64,000 nt of DNA. It comes from Aplectana chamaeleonis (taxonomy: Eukaryota; Nematoda; Chromadorea; Rhabditida; Cosmocercidae). The notes under the pieces were generated by a model that ran no database searches, was not told the DNA's origin, and saw only the letters and a list, made by a program, of their open reading frames with translations. Shown piece by piece: positions 53,383-64,000 of the stretch; within the stretch, counting starts at the first letter, position 1, and each line of letters starts with the position of its first letter. The stretch lies in NCBI GenBank assembly GCA_029168955.1, contig JAPDOI010000040.1:2716501-2780500 (forward strand). Direction: 5' to 3'. The translations under genes and the position numbers were made by a program.

Positions 53383-53470
53383 GATGCACTATCAGCTAGA
53401 AAAGAAAACGAATGAAAAATTGATTATGAGTGAGGTCGGAATGAGTCTCCAGTATCTTATCATGTTTAGC

Positions 53471-56055
53471 ATGACGAAAACTGCCCTCTTGGTACTGGCC
53501 GATGGCGCTGAAGAGATGGAGGCGGTGATCACAGCTGATGTTTTGAGGAGAGGTGGAGTTGAGGTACCGAAATTCTGAGATGGTACGGCTCAGTCGTGTC
53601 GAGTGGTGGTCGCCTAGTTGCAGGCAGTTCAAGCGGTCGCTTCGCGGCGTGCATCGCCTGATTTCCTGAGGGGAGATGAGCCAAGCTAATTGAGCCCTTG
53701 CTCGATGCAAGCTGTAAAGCCACCACTGTTGTTGTCCGTTACTACTGTTCACATCGGAGCGAGTTTCCGATTCGCAGTTGCAGACAATTGCTGTAGCAGG
53801 ACGCACATTGAAGAGAATCGTGCCGAGACCCCATGGTCCTCGCTCGAATGCATGTGGTCCCAGCACGATTCTGCGCGCAACGCCTGTCACAGCAGAGGCT
53901 GTCCGCAATTGCGAGCCGGAATTTCACTCCGATAAGGATATCAGGAATCATCCTCGGATCCGACTGTAAATATTTTCGATATAAGCAACTACGCATTTTA
54001 GCGCTGTCTGAAGGGAGCACACTGAAGCACAGTCGGCATGGTTCCTAGTGTTTACAGGCCATAAAACGGCCAAAGTCTCACCGTCGACCGCGTACCACGC
54101 GCTGCGCGACCGCACGCGCGTCGGAAGCAGACGAGTTTTGGACGCCGCGCGACGAGTTCCGGCCGCCGCGCGACGTTTCGGCCTCCGCGCGGCGGCCGAA
54201 ACTCGTCGCGCGGCAGCCGAAAAATCGTCGGCTTGACGACGCGTGCGGTCGCGCAGCTGGTGGTACGCAGTCGACGGTGAGACTTTGGCCGTTTTATGGC
54301 CTGTACTTTGCGTTCCCCATTGAAGGTGAGTCCCAACTCGGTGCACCCGTGTTGTGACATATGGCACCAAGTTTGCGCCAACCTTTGATAGGGAACGCAA
54401 AGTATCACTAGGGTCCGTGCCGACTGTACCTTGCGAGAATGCCTTTGCTAATAGTGTTCATTGACCAAATCTATCATATATATCAAAAAGTTAGAAGCGC
54501 AAAATGGTCGGTGGGCTCCTAAAATTTTCGCTGTTTCCCAAGTTTCGTTCATGGAGTCATTAGGGGTTCTGAACACTGAAAAGAGGTTGGTTCCTAGTTT
54601 TTTTGGACGACTATGTTAGGTTACCACAGGAAAATGGCAGTATACCTACCGCAATCTGCCGTAGTCGTGCAAAAAACTGAAAACAAACGCCATTTTGGGG
54701 TTCAGCACCTGGGACGAAATTTGGGTGAAGAATTTTTTTCGCAGTCCTACTGTTCTGAGCCTGAAAATTTTTGGGCTATAGATTCGTACAAGGGATACTT
54801 TTTTAATTTTTACTACTAGCTGCGAAGAGTTACTTGCAAGTAACCTTCTTTTTCTGACTACGGGCCAAGCTAAATGGTTTCCCTTGTTAGGCGCTGTTCA
54901 TATTCCTCAACGCTAGAGCGTGACGGGCAGGCGTAGCATTTGAGTAGAGCACGAATACTTTCTGCGCGCGTGACGCGCTTGCGGAGACTATGTATATTAC
55001 AGCGGCGACGCTATGGCAGAGCGGAATAAAGTGGACCATAATGTTCCCAAGCAATGACATTTTGTTCATGCGGTCACCATGATGGTAGCGGAGGATAGTA
55101 CCGAATTTATGTTTTATGAAACAGAATGAATTTATGATGGATTAATAAACAAAAAAGATGAAAAATGTGTTTCGGCCGTCGCTGCCATGCCGGAGCAGGC
55201 GTCACGCGCGGGCGTTGAGTATGAATAGCTCGTCAGAGAGCATTAGCCGGACCGTGTAAGAAAGGTCTGTAATAGAGCTATTGAGGGACATACGATAAAG
55301 AACGCTGCGCTGTTTCGTTTGAATAAAATTTGCTCTTCGTAAACGGAAGCGGTCTAAGGCTCTTAGCACTAAAACGTCAAGATTGCCCCACGCTAGACAA
55401 CTTTATGGTCATTTAGGTTGTGTAACCATTTTTTTGGGTAGGTTCGAACGCATTGGTTTATTTCAGGTCACATATGCTGGATTGAAGGGCCCCGGCGCGG
55501 TCCATTGTGCGAGAAAAACCGTGATCACACCGGATCGCGATCTCAAAGACGTGCTATCGACCACTTTTGACGTAGTCATTCTCCCTGGAGGACAGCCTGG
55601 AAGCAACACATTGGCCGCTGTGGGTCTTTATTGCTGTCGCGTAATAGAACGTTGGAGCAGTCTGTGCTTTTCAGAGTGAAGTCGTTGGCCAAGTAGTCAA
55701 GGCTCATCACAATGCTGGAAAGTATGTGGCTGCCATTTGTGCGGCTCCAATCGCGCTGAAATCTCATGCGATTCCAGCTGCCTTGGTAACGAGTCATCCG
55801 TGTGTGCGCTCTCAGCTGGAGGAAGGAGGTTGGGAAGGAGATTTGATCAGTTTCTCAATTTATTTATTATTACCTGACAGAGACAATTTGAGTTTAGGCT
55901 ACAAGTACAGCGAAGACCGTGTGGTTGTGTCGGATCGTGTGGTTACCAGCCGTGGGCCAGGGACAGCGTTTGAATTCGCATTGAAGCTGGTTGAACTTCT
56001 AGTTGGTGGTGAAAAAGCCAAGGAGCTGGTGGCTCCTATGCTGCTGAAACTGTAA
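53471..56055 (+). CDS. djr-1.1: DJ-1/PARK7-family protein (glyoxalase-type)
   Basis: Homologue of human DJ-1, a small cytosolic and mitochondrial protein; in C. elegans the DJR proteins detoxify glyoxals. Exons: 53471-53563, 55467-55619, 55675-55828, 55898-56055, giving 185 aa, the family length. Landmarks: [19 protein letters not shown] with the active-site Glu, [27 protein letters not shown] with the nucleophilic Cys, LVTSHP with the partner His, [20 protein letters not shown], and APMLLKL at the end. All GT-AG and phases agree. The frame is also open through intron 3, but the homologues go straight from GG to YKYSED. An in-frame ATG at 53384, one base after an acceptor, could add 29 residues. 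Intron 1 (1.9 kb) holds foldbacks. It is third in the mitochondrial-themed gene cluster. Confidence 0.95.
53755..53945. mobile_element. Foldback MITE in djr-1.1 intron 1
   Basis: GGAGCGAGTTTCCGATTCGCAG pairs with TGCGAGCCGGAATTTCACTCC. The inner AGAATCGTGCCGAGACCCCA also pairs in part. It is related to the hairpin at 32765. Confidence 0.75.
54030..54430. mobile_element. Nested foldbacks in djr-1.1 intron 1
   Basis: The outer ends CAGTCGGCATGGTTCCTAGTG and CACTAGGGTCCGTGCCGACTG pair. They belong to the GCGTTCCC hairpin family, whose core lies at 54304-54404. Between the left outer end and the core is a second palindrome (54053-54306): TACAGGCCATAAAACGGCC and AAGTCTCACCGTCGAC pair with GTCGACGGTGAGACTT and GGCCGTTTTATGGCCTGTA. 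So a larger palindrome is nested in the small one. Confidence 0.85.
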
Positions 56056-56231
56056 AACCTCGAGAATTTTGCCTTTATTGTGTTGTAGTACCCAATCGTC
56101 TCTATCCCAGTGTTGATATGACTTTTGGTATTGTGTTAACTTGTAGCTCTAGTAGTCTGTCAGGAATAATACCGGTTGTCGTTATGGTTAGAGTGCATAT
56201 TTGATAGTTGTCTACTTTGTGTAATATCTCT

Positions 56232-56237
56232 AATAAA
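56232..56237 (+). terminator. Polyadenylation signal AATAAA for djr-1.1
   Basis: AATAAA lies 177 bp after the djr-1.1 stop. Confidence 0.7.
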
Positions 56238-58600
56238 CTAGAAACTAAAGGAGTCACAAGCAACAAAGCACAGTGCTTTCGTGGGTGTGGGACGTTTAGG
56301 CCGATGGGCTAGAGCGCAGAGACAAGACTCCGCGGCAGAGTCAGGCGCGGCAGAGTCAGGCGCGGCAGTTCGTCCGTCAAGCTCAATCCTTAGCTATGCT
56401 TGTTCCGGCGCGCGTTTGGGCATTTTACAAATAGAATTTGTTGGTTGATGTTTCTTGCTTGGTTATGGAAACACTAGATAATGCTTCGTTTTTTTCCAAC
56501 GCTTCTCGAGATGCCTATGTATGAGTGTATAGAAAATTGAAATAGGGTAGAATAAGCTTTGTAGTAAACGAAAGTAAACGAAGGGAAAAACATACTGAAT
56601 GGTGCTGAGTAATGAACAGAATCGACAAATAATTATAATTTTTTTTCTTCAAAGCAGGTTGTAAAAACTATTGTGGTTATCCTGGTCCTTCCAAGCTTTA
56701 TAAGCATGTTTATTGAGAGACATAGGGTGTCGCCACGCTTACTGCCCTCCGCTCCGAGTCTGCGTTTCCGTCCTTGCAGCATCGGTTGTCACGGAACGTG
56801 AGCAGCCACTAGCCCGACTAGAATGAACCAGAGGACTTACGGCGTGCCCCTATGCTTATGCCTGCCACGCGGAAACCGAGTATATGAAATACTACATGTG
56901 TGTTAGGCCCTACAGCCTCCGGTCGCACACTACGCTGTTACCACGCCCTTACCTACAAACCAGGGCCAACTCCAGGATAGGTCTGACCCAACTACAACCG
57001 CCATTGCGCGGTATACACAAAGCATAACATATGTCACCACACCAAGTATACACCGTCTGTACGGTATAATATTGCTACACAACAGGACACAAGTACAAAA
57101 TATGCGTTTACCCTTTAGAATACTAAACTACTGAACGCGGCAATAAATATATACATAAGTTGAATACAATTACTCCTACGTGTCAGGGACGGACCTTGCC
57201 CAGCTGAGACGGGAGAGGACAAACTCCTACTACCTGACGAACTTCCAGGCATGGGAGGAACCGGACGCACGGGCAGTGAGGGCTGGAAGTCGACCAGGCC
57301 CCTGCTCTACCATCAGACGATGACAGGAGCAGGGGAGGTGTGGGCAGGACGCCACCTCACGGTAGACCCTCCGTACGCGGAATCGGCAGGACGGCTCGAA
57401 GGACTGACGACGATCGAAGGAAGCAGGACGTCACAGGCATGTGACGCGAACGCACGAAGAGCGGCGCACCCGATGACGGCAATCGATGACACTGACGAAG
57501 AGGCGTCGGCACTGGCGCTCTGACTTGCCAGGCGGCGGGGGTGGCGCGGATTCTGCGTCCCTGCATGATGATGCAATTCCTTTTGTAGAGATCGTGGCGG
57601 GACCAGTGACGGAAGGCCAGGCGGCGGCCTTTAGATGACTAAGTCGGACGGAAGTCACGACATAGGGCGTCTACAGATGTTGAACAAAAAATCAACCTTC
57701 AGAAGAGCACTTCGCTCGACATAAAACGCTAATAACTAAAGTTAGTGCATATTTTGTATTGAAGCCGTATGCCTCAAATTATGGTGCTGCGGTAGGTCAA
57801 CTCGAGCGCGGAAAAATTGAGTGACGGGAAAACTGTGCGAGCCCTGCCGAAAATATTCCAAAACACGAGAGTTCATAAAAGCACTCCAAAATTTACAGCA
57901 CCAAGTCAATTTCAAGAACGGTTGGAAACGACCAAGTTTGGAATGCTTTTTTCGTTCCGGAGGGCGATTGTTAATGAGAAGATATACATCTTCACCTCAT
58001 GCAAAACCTAGAGGATTAATTGCACGGTAGAGGTGGTACTGCTTTGCCAAACTGCGCAGTCAATCAAATCTCTATCGTTTTCCTATTATTTAATGCTTTC
58101 CATGTAGGTTGTTGGCGACAAGTTCTTGAGTGACCCAAGCTTGCTGAAAATTGATACACCCTACATTCCTCACTTGCTTTAAGACGGCGAAGTACTCACG
58201 GGATTCTCAAAATAGTAAACCAGTCTATTTCAATGAGAAGAGGATGTTTAATTGGCACACCAATGGAGTTAAGGGATAGCTCGCCGGACGAGCTCGCCGC
58301 TTCCCCTGTCCTCTGCGTCTCTGCCTAGTTCCTGCCCCGACCGGCCTAAACGTCCGCCACCCCACGCAAAGCAGGGTGGCGGATGTTTAAACCAATCAGT
58401 GAAGGCTCGGCTGAAAATTAAGTGAGAGAAGCTTTGGCAATAACTCCACAGAAAACGTTAATGTCAATTAATTAATCAGTCAATCAACGGCTTTATTTTG
58501 CAATAAGGAAATATGCAGACTGTTTATGAAGAGGTAGAGCTTCAGACATGCGAGAAAAAGAAAGGAAACAATCGTATCAAAAGCCCCCTGAATCTAAAAC
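56238..58600. other. Spacer after djr-1.1, with an unusual GC-rich block
   Basis: There is a 15-bp tandem unit (CGGCAGAGTCAGGCG) at 56331-56365. At about 56720-57670 the sequence changes to a GC-rich, low-AT block with a plus-strand frame of 90 codons (57251-57523) that I do not recognise. GACATAGGGTGTC at 56719 and GACATAGGGCGTC at 57659 border the block. At 58326-58400 is a short GTCCGCCACCCC/GGGTGGCGGA hairpin. No assured gene. Confidence 0.5.
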
Positions 58601-58699
58601 TTCAGCAAAAAGGATCGCCATAACTCCCGTGTACCGACCTGACAAGGGAAGTATAAAAAGCGTAGGTCGGATCTGCCAAAACGACTAGTATCGATAGTA

Positions 58700-58765
58700 T
58701 CTCTTGTGGCTCAATAGTAAAAAAGCGCAGTATCCCGCCTCGAGCTGCAGGTTCGAAAAAAGGAT
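58700..58765 (+). other. tRNA-like A/B boxes within the right-end repeats
   Basis: TGGCTCAATAG (58707-58717) and GGTTCGAAAA (58750-58759) are spaced like tRNA promoter boxes. An inverted relative is at 60259-60307 (GGAACC and TATGGAGCCA). It suggests a SINE component in the repeat. Confidence 0.45.
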
Positions 58766-59916
58766 TAGCCAGCAATTTTTAAGCCTCGCCGAAAAGGCAA
58801 GGGTTCCCATCAGGCATTTTTTGGAGTTTCAAAAAAGTTCCTCGGATTTAGCTCAAAAGTTGTATGTAGGGGTAATCAAGGGTGGTCGAGACACGAATCT
58901 GGGTCCATTTGTCAGGAAATTTTGGGAAAAACTTACTGCTTGGGTTTACGGTAGAGTAACATGTCATTTAGGGGTCAAAACCCACCTTAATATTCTGAAA
59001 ATCGACGAACGGACGTTAAATTCGTATTCTCCACCCCGAATAACCCCCGTACACAAATTTTGAGTAAAATCTGAGATTTTGACCAAACTACGGTATACCC
59101 AGCTTAATCTACCGTAATCTGCGAAAAATCGATAAACGGACTCCAGATTCGTGTTTAGCACTACGAATAACCCTCAGCAAATGATTTTGAGGCATATCTG
59201 CTTGGCCAACCTATCAGTCCCATGAGGGACTGCCAGTATACCCATGTTCCGAAGTTCTGGTAGTGTAAAATGTGTCATAGCTGGCTGACACGACCAAGTC
59301 CAGCTTTGCGGGCTTGTACGAAGAACTCAGCCCATTACAGTAGATGCTTTTTGTGAATTCTCGCTTCTCAACGCGATCGCTGAGCTCACACCATGACTGC
59401 TGAATCGGTCGGCGCTCTTATTGCTAGTGTGCATTCCCTGTAGTGTTGTTTTTAATAGTTTGCTTTAGATTTACTGTTTTAGCAATGTTGTGTTTTTTTC
59501 TTTTCTGGAAACGTCTACAATGTAACAATCTTCAATGATTTTTGTTGGCGCGTTCACACGAGCGCAACAAATAAATATCTATCGTAGAAAACCGGAAATC
59601 TCGAAAGTGGCGTTTTCCCCTCGAATTTTTCCCCGGTTGGGAAGCTTTGAACGAAATTAGCCGAAAACTTTGGAAAATTGACTAATGAACCACAAATTCG
59701 TGATCAGCGCCCCAAATACCCTCCTGGGAGTATTTTAAGTTAAATCTGGAACATTTTTCTAAAACGCTCCCGAAGCCCTGTAATTGGTATGATCAGACGC
59801 CCAACTGAAAATCCGTACCAAAACGCTGTCACTCTGGACAAATATGGAAAATGTGCCTTCACCCAAACTTTGCTCAGGGGGTAGTTTTGCGCGCTGAACA
59901 CATACCCTCGATGCCC

Positions 59917-60163
59917 GAGCAGCTCGCAGGGAGGAGCTTGGCCGCCCAATCCCTGCGTTGCGGCTGGTTTTGATAAGAGGTGAAGCGTGGCCGTGTGAAT
60001 GCTCCGGCCCCAGCCGGGCACCTCGTAATCGATGCGGTGTCGGCCATCAGTGCATCGATTATTGGGTGGGCTGTTGGCTGAAGCGCCCACGGCCCAATCT
60101 CTCACCTCTTGTCAAAACGAGCCGCAACACATGCAACGCAAGCTCCTAAGCTGCTCAAACATC
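59917..60163. mobile_element. 0.25-kb foldback nested in the right-end repeats
   Basis: CGAGCAGCTCGCAGGGAGGAG and TGCGTTGCGGCTGGTTTTGA pair with TCAAAACGAGCCGCAACACA and GCAAGCTCCTAAGCTGCTC. It interrupts the first of the two direct repeats. Confidence 0.85.
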
Positions 60164-61554
60164 GGCCTCTGAGCCGTTTCTGGAGTCTCAGAAGACTAAC
60201 GCGCTTTTTGGAAGGTACAAAAAGCACAAAAATGACCTCTTCAAGCTTGTAACTTCTTGGAACCTGCAGCTCGAGGCGCGATACTAGGAATTTTTACTAT
60301 GGAGCCAGAAGAGATACTAGCGATACTAGTCGTTTTGGCAGATCCGACCTACGCTTTGTATAGTTCCCTTGTGAGATAAAACATTGATAGTCTGTGTTTC
60401 AAAATAGAAAATTTCCAGCTCCGACGATTTCCGTAAGCAAATAACCCTGAACGCAAAAGAATGTAGTACGCTAGGTTTGGTGAATGCACGTTCAAGCTGA
60501 GCACTGTTGTGGAGAGCGTGCAGAGTGACCAGTGAACGCAAAAACAGTTTTGAAAGGAATGTCACAGGAACTGTTTCACGATTTTATAGCACAAATATGA
60601 ATCAAACTCATAGGGGAAGTGTACAAAGCGTATATCGGATCTGCGGAATTGAATTATATGGTCAGTATCTCTTGAGCACTTATAGTAAAACTTTGCAGTA
60701 CCCGCCTGAGCAGCTGGTGTTTAAGGACACCCATCAGAAAATTGTTGGGATGTCTCGGAAAAAATTTCGGATTTTGCTCAAAACTTGTATGTAAAGGATG
60801 CTGAAAACGAATCTGGGGTCTTTTTGTTGAAATTCTGAGGTTCTTCTTAGGTAATATGCCATTCAGGGGGCAAAACCTATCTTAATGGTTCGAAAAACGG
60901 CGAATGAACATCAAATTCGTATTCACCACCCCGAATAACCCCCGGATACAAATTTTGAGTCAAATCTGACATATTGATCGAACCACCGTATACCTACCGT
61001 AATCGGTAGAAAATTGGCAAGACGTGTCAAGCACACCAAATTACCCTCAGAGACAAATCCATCGAAGAAATCCGGAAATCTCGAAAGTGGCCTTTTTCCC
61101 TTGAAATTTCCCCGGTTGGGAAGCTTCGAGCGAATTAGGCCGAAAACTTCGGAAAATCGACAAACAAACCTTAGATTCATGATCAGCGCCCCAAAAAACC
61201 CCCTGGGAGAATTTTAAGTCAAATCTGGAACATTTTTCTGAAGCGCTTTCTGAACCACTAATTGATAAAAGTAACCGCCCAACCGGAAGTCCGTACAAGT
61301 CCAAAACGCTGTCAGCCTGGACAAAGTATGGAAAGTGCGCATTCACCCAAACTTTGCTCAAGGTGGTAGTTTTGGGCGCTGAACACATTTATGAGGTCCA
61401 TTTCCGGATTTTCCGAAGGTTAACGCGCTTTTTGGAAGGTACAAAGAGCACAAAAAATGACCGTTTTTGGCTTATAACTTCCCGGAACCTGCGGTGGGGA
61501 TTTCTTAATGCAGTTTGCTACATGATCTCTTAGAGACTTGCTACACGAGTTCTT

Positions 61555-62258
61555 ACAAGGGAGCCACTGTAAGTCATAGTAACCATTCCAAATGAAATGT
61601 ACTTTTCTAGAACCATTCTCGGACGAAAAGTCCGAATATACGTATCGCAGCTGCCTAGACCCACTCTGAAAGAAGTTATGAGCGTTTTCAAAGTCTCGCG
61701 GCAAGGTAAGGGTACCTTGTCAAAATTTTAAGGTTTGCTGTAGGTTACGGTAGGTAACATGCCATTTAGGAGGCAAAACCTACCTTAATAAATCGATAAT
61801 CGATAAACGGACACCGAATTCGTATTCAGCACCCCAAATGACCCCCACATAGAAATTTTGAGACAAATATGAGACAGACTAAACTACCGTACACCCACCG
61901 TAATCTACAGTAGGCTGTCAAAAATCGATAAACTAACATCATATTTGTGTTGAGCCCTCCAAATGACCCCCCATGAAGAACGATTTGAGCCACATTTGTC
62001 GCCACATTCTGGGAATCGTCAGAAGTCGGCGCTGAACACGATTATGAAGTCCGTTTCCGGATTTTCGTCAAAATAATGCATTTTTTGGAGAGTACAATAG
62101 GTATGAAAATCAGAGAAAAAACGCCTATAACTTTTTTTCAAAGTGGGTCTAGGCAGCTGCGATGGGCAAATTCAGACTTTTCGTCTGAAAATGGTTCTAG
62201 AAAAGTACTTTTCATTTGGAATGGTTACTATGACTTATAGTGGTTCCCTTGTAGGCCG
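61555..62258. mobile_element. 0.7-kb foldback-like pair of inverted repeats
   Basis: GTAAGTCATAGTAACCATTCC, AGTACTTTTCTAGAACCATT-like words and GCAGCTGCCTAGACCCACT at 61568-61675 pair with AGTGGGTCTAGGCAGCTGC and GGAATGGTTACTATGACTTA at 62142-62242. Confidence 0.8.
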
Positions 62259-62539
62259 ATGTAAGTTATTTGCGAGTTATCTGATGTCATTTAACTTACA
62301 TGCAACATATCGACGGAACACCGTGTTCAGTGCGCCTCCGATATATTTGTTACACGTAACTTAAATGACACAAGATAAGTCGCAAGTAACTTAAACCGGC
62401 CAAAAAGAGATTTCATGGAGAGTATACGGCGCACTCTCGGGGCTCAAGCTTAGGACAGGGGCTGATGTTGGTTTAATTCCCCAAGTTTGAGGTACTTGAC
62501 CGCACACTAGCAGTGAAGGCCACGCACAGCGGTTTCCGC

Positions 62540-63093
62540 TTAAAGGCAGTGGTCGCGATGGAAAACGTCATCGAAAAAACTACAAAAATCAGCTTAGATT
62601 GAGAACAGCCGAAAAACTAGAAAGGTAGAGCGGTGAAAAACGGGCTATAATTAGAGTTTCTAAGGCCCAAAGTTGCCAGTTCGTGCACACGTGCACAGCG
62701 CCGTCGAAAAAGATCGCAGTCTCATGCCGGGCAGTCAAAAGTCATCGACGTTCGTAGGAAGAAATAAATTCAAATTTACCTAATAAAAACAGTTGAGCAA
62801 TGAAAGAAAGCACTTGAGTCAAAGTTTTTGACTAGATGTGTTCATAAATCCGAAGGTTTATTGATTGAGAATCAATTTCAGGCCAGCTGATGTTCTTGAT
62901 ATAAGAGGTCATCGATGCCGATGAAGTGGAGTGGACTCGTCCACCATCAAAAGACAACAAAGTTCAGGCTTCAAATTTGGCCCAAAACAGTGGTTTTTTT
63001 GCAATTTTTTCTCATAGGTCCTACTCGAGACCCAGAAAAGGGTTTAGAGAGAAAAAGACGACAAGCATATTTGATCGCGACCACTGCCTTTAA
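62540..63093. mobile_element. 0.55-kb TTAA-flanked element, copy 2 (inverted)
   Basis: TTAAAGGCAGTGGTCGCGATGG at the left and ATCGCGACCACTGCCTTTAA at the right. It reads as the reverse of the copy at 4346-4893 throughout, with similar length (554 against 548 bp). Confidence 0.88.
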
Positions 63094-63790
63094 CGTGTGG
63101 TCTGTGGTGCTCGCGGAAACGTTTTCTGCGCTGTGTGTGGTCTGCGTCCCGCGATGGCCACCCATGAAGAATTTATGAATGTAAGTTACATGTAACATAA
63201 ACGTAACTTACATGTAATATAGATGTACAAAGTGCGCACCCACGCCGCCTCGCGGCGTACTTGTAGGCGTGTAATCTGAGGTAATAGAAACAATGCATGC
63301 ACCTGTGCGTCTTGTTTATAATTTTTAACATTCTTCCTATTTTCATTCACTTCGCCCAATTATCTTCAAATATCGTACGGCTCTAATTTGACGCAGCCAA
63401 AAGCTCTTGGGTATTTTCGCGTGATGTGTTATGCTAACAATCTCTTTGCACTCCCAAGATAGAACAGTTACGTCAGCCAGCATATGAAAAGTAAGACAGA
63501 ATGATGGTGTATGGAGATTTTGAAAGTCATCAAAACAAAGAGCGCAAAAAAAGCTTCATTTAATTCATTATTTATACGCATTCAAGTGTTGAATGCGATG
63601 AATGGCTTCTATCTCACGGTGAGTCCTGAAAGAAGTTATAGGTGGATAATTTCAAAACCAATCTTTTAAATGTTGTGCCCACTTCTTGTCGGAAAACATG
63701 TCCATGTGAAGGATGATTCTGAAAATGTGGTTTGATATGTGAAGCTGTGTGGTGAAGTTTGCTGCATTCTTTTTCCAGATCATTGACGCA
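63094..63790. other. AT-rich spacer, nothing recognised
   Basis: Short TAAGTTACATGTAACATA inverted words near 63180-63220. I see no exon or repeat family here. Confidence 0.4.
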
Positions 63791-63799
63791 CTTCTAGTG

Positions 63800-64000
63800 C
63801 ACTCCAGGAAAAACTATGTTCTTGATTGGGTGGGAGAAGACGATTTAACGATCAAACCGTCTCTGGAACGCATTCTACTGAGTGCCACATACATAGAGCT
63901 GTCCGTGTGAGAAGACGGTCTGGTGGAAACACTCCGAATCTCGAAAAAGACTAGCTTTGGCTCTTGTTGATGGACATCGCGAAAGCGAGTGTAATAGGAA
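63800..64000 (-). pseudogene. Helitron helicase C-terminal relic, running off the window
   Basis: Read on the minus strand, the end of a Helitron/Pif1-type helicase is clear although frameshifted: LAFAMSINKSQ (from about 63992 down), then VFSHGQLYV (63917-63891), and YVALSRMRSRDGLIV in another frame (63894-63850). INK-Q and the FSHGQLYVALSR block are the late helicase motifs of Helitron Rep-Hel proteins. A stop falls right after the KSQ and the frame shifts at least twice, so it is dead. The rest would lie beyond position 64000. Confidence 0.8.

Larger units (their letters stand above)
58637..62140. repeat. Mosaic of diverged direct and inverted repeats
   Basis: The block 58637-59890 recurs in order at 60612-61390: GGTCGGATCTGCC-type start, ACGAATCTGGGTC, TACCGTAATCTGC, then CGGAAATCTCGAAAGTGGC, GCGCCCCAAATACCC and CACCCAAACTTTGCTCA. 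Part of the first block is repeated again at 61730-61990 (CCGTAATCTACAGT, AATGACCCCC). It is probably an old transposon family duplicated locally. No coding capacity. Confidence 0.8.

Noticed and set aside
55829..55897. djr-1.1 exons 3 and 4 as one exon (frame open through the intron)
   Set aside because: DJ-1 family proteins go directly from the GG of EEGG to YKYSED, and GT/AG sites with matching phase remove the extra residues.
63780..63910. A plus-strand exon-like frame beginning after TTTTTCCAG (IIDALLVHSRKNYV...)
   Set aside because: The opposite strand encodes recognisable Helitron helicase motifs over the same bases, so the plus-strand frame is its shadow.

Overview
This window is eukaryotic and almost certainly from a nematode, most likely clade V (Rhabditina: the Caenorhabditis, strongylid and diplogastrid side). 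The evidence is short T-rich 'TTTTCAG'-type splice acceptors, such acceptors a few bases before start codons (as expected for spliced-leader trans-splicing), and four multi-exon plus-strand genes that I rebuilt exon by exon and that match nematode-conserved proteins. I cannot name the species.

Genes. (1) About 8.6-27.9 kb: a Brix-domain ribosome-biogenesis factor of the Peter Pan/SSF family (C. elegans lpd-6). Its 13 recognised exons cover 19.3 kb because introns 3 (6.0 kb) and 7 (9.1 kb) are filled with transposons. (2) 33.9-38.4 kb: the mitochondrial 2-oxoglutarate/malate carrier (misc-1), nine exons, 307 aa, with one intron lacking a normal AG acceptor. (3) 38.8-51.9 kb: mitochondrial ribosomal protein L41 (mrpl-41), six exons, 189 aa, including 6.2-kb and 5.3-kb introns. 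(4) 53.4-56.1 kb: the DJ-1 homologue djr-1.1, four exons, 185 aa or a 29-residue-longer form. Genes 2-4 lie in the same order and strand as C. elegans B0432.4/.3/.2 (from memory), so this looks like a conserved nematode operon with mitochondrial themes whose members have been stretched by repeats. Gene 1 is a separate unit.

Mobile DNA makes up most of the rest. At 17.47-24.15 kb one APE-type LINE (A, plus strand) is interrupted in its reverse transcriptase by a full-length relative (B, minus strand); both have target-site duplications. The family encodes an N-terminal 2A-like motif (GVERNPGP), a PHD-like zinc finger, an endonuclease, a reverse transcriptase and a C-terminal zinc knuckle. Copy A has a long (TA)n tract grown from its Asn-Ile-Tyr-Ile-Pro codons. 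A 1.0-kb 5'-truncated copy (46.96-47.98 kb) and a 0.24-kb derivative made only of the two LINE ends (45.26-45.50 kb) also carry target-site duplications. Relics of other LINEs lie at 0.5-3.4 kb and 12.1-13.0 kb, and a decayed Helitron helicase runs off the right edge.

The gaps are packed with small foldback elements (MITEs) in several multi-copy families: a 0.55-kb TTAA element (3 copies), a 0.37-0.46-kb CCAGGGTCAAGCGGGG element (5), a ~0.1-kb GCGTTCCC hairpin (5), a foldback starting TTAGGTCC (2), and others. The last 5 kb (58.6-62.3 kb) is a mosaic of diverged direct and inverted repeats, some with tRNA-like Pol III promoter boxes. No bacterial features, CRISPR arrays, rRNA or intact tRNA genes were seen.
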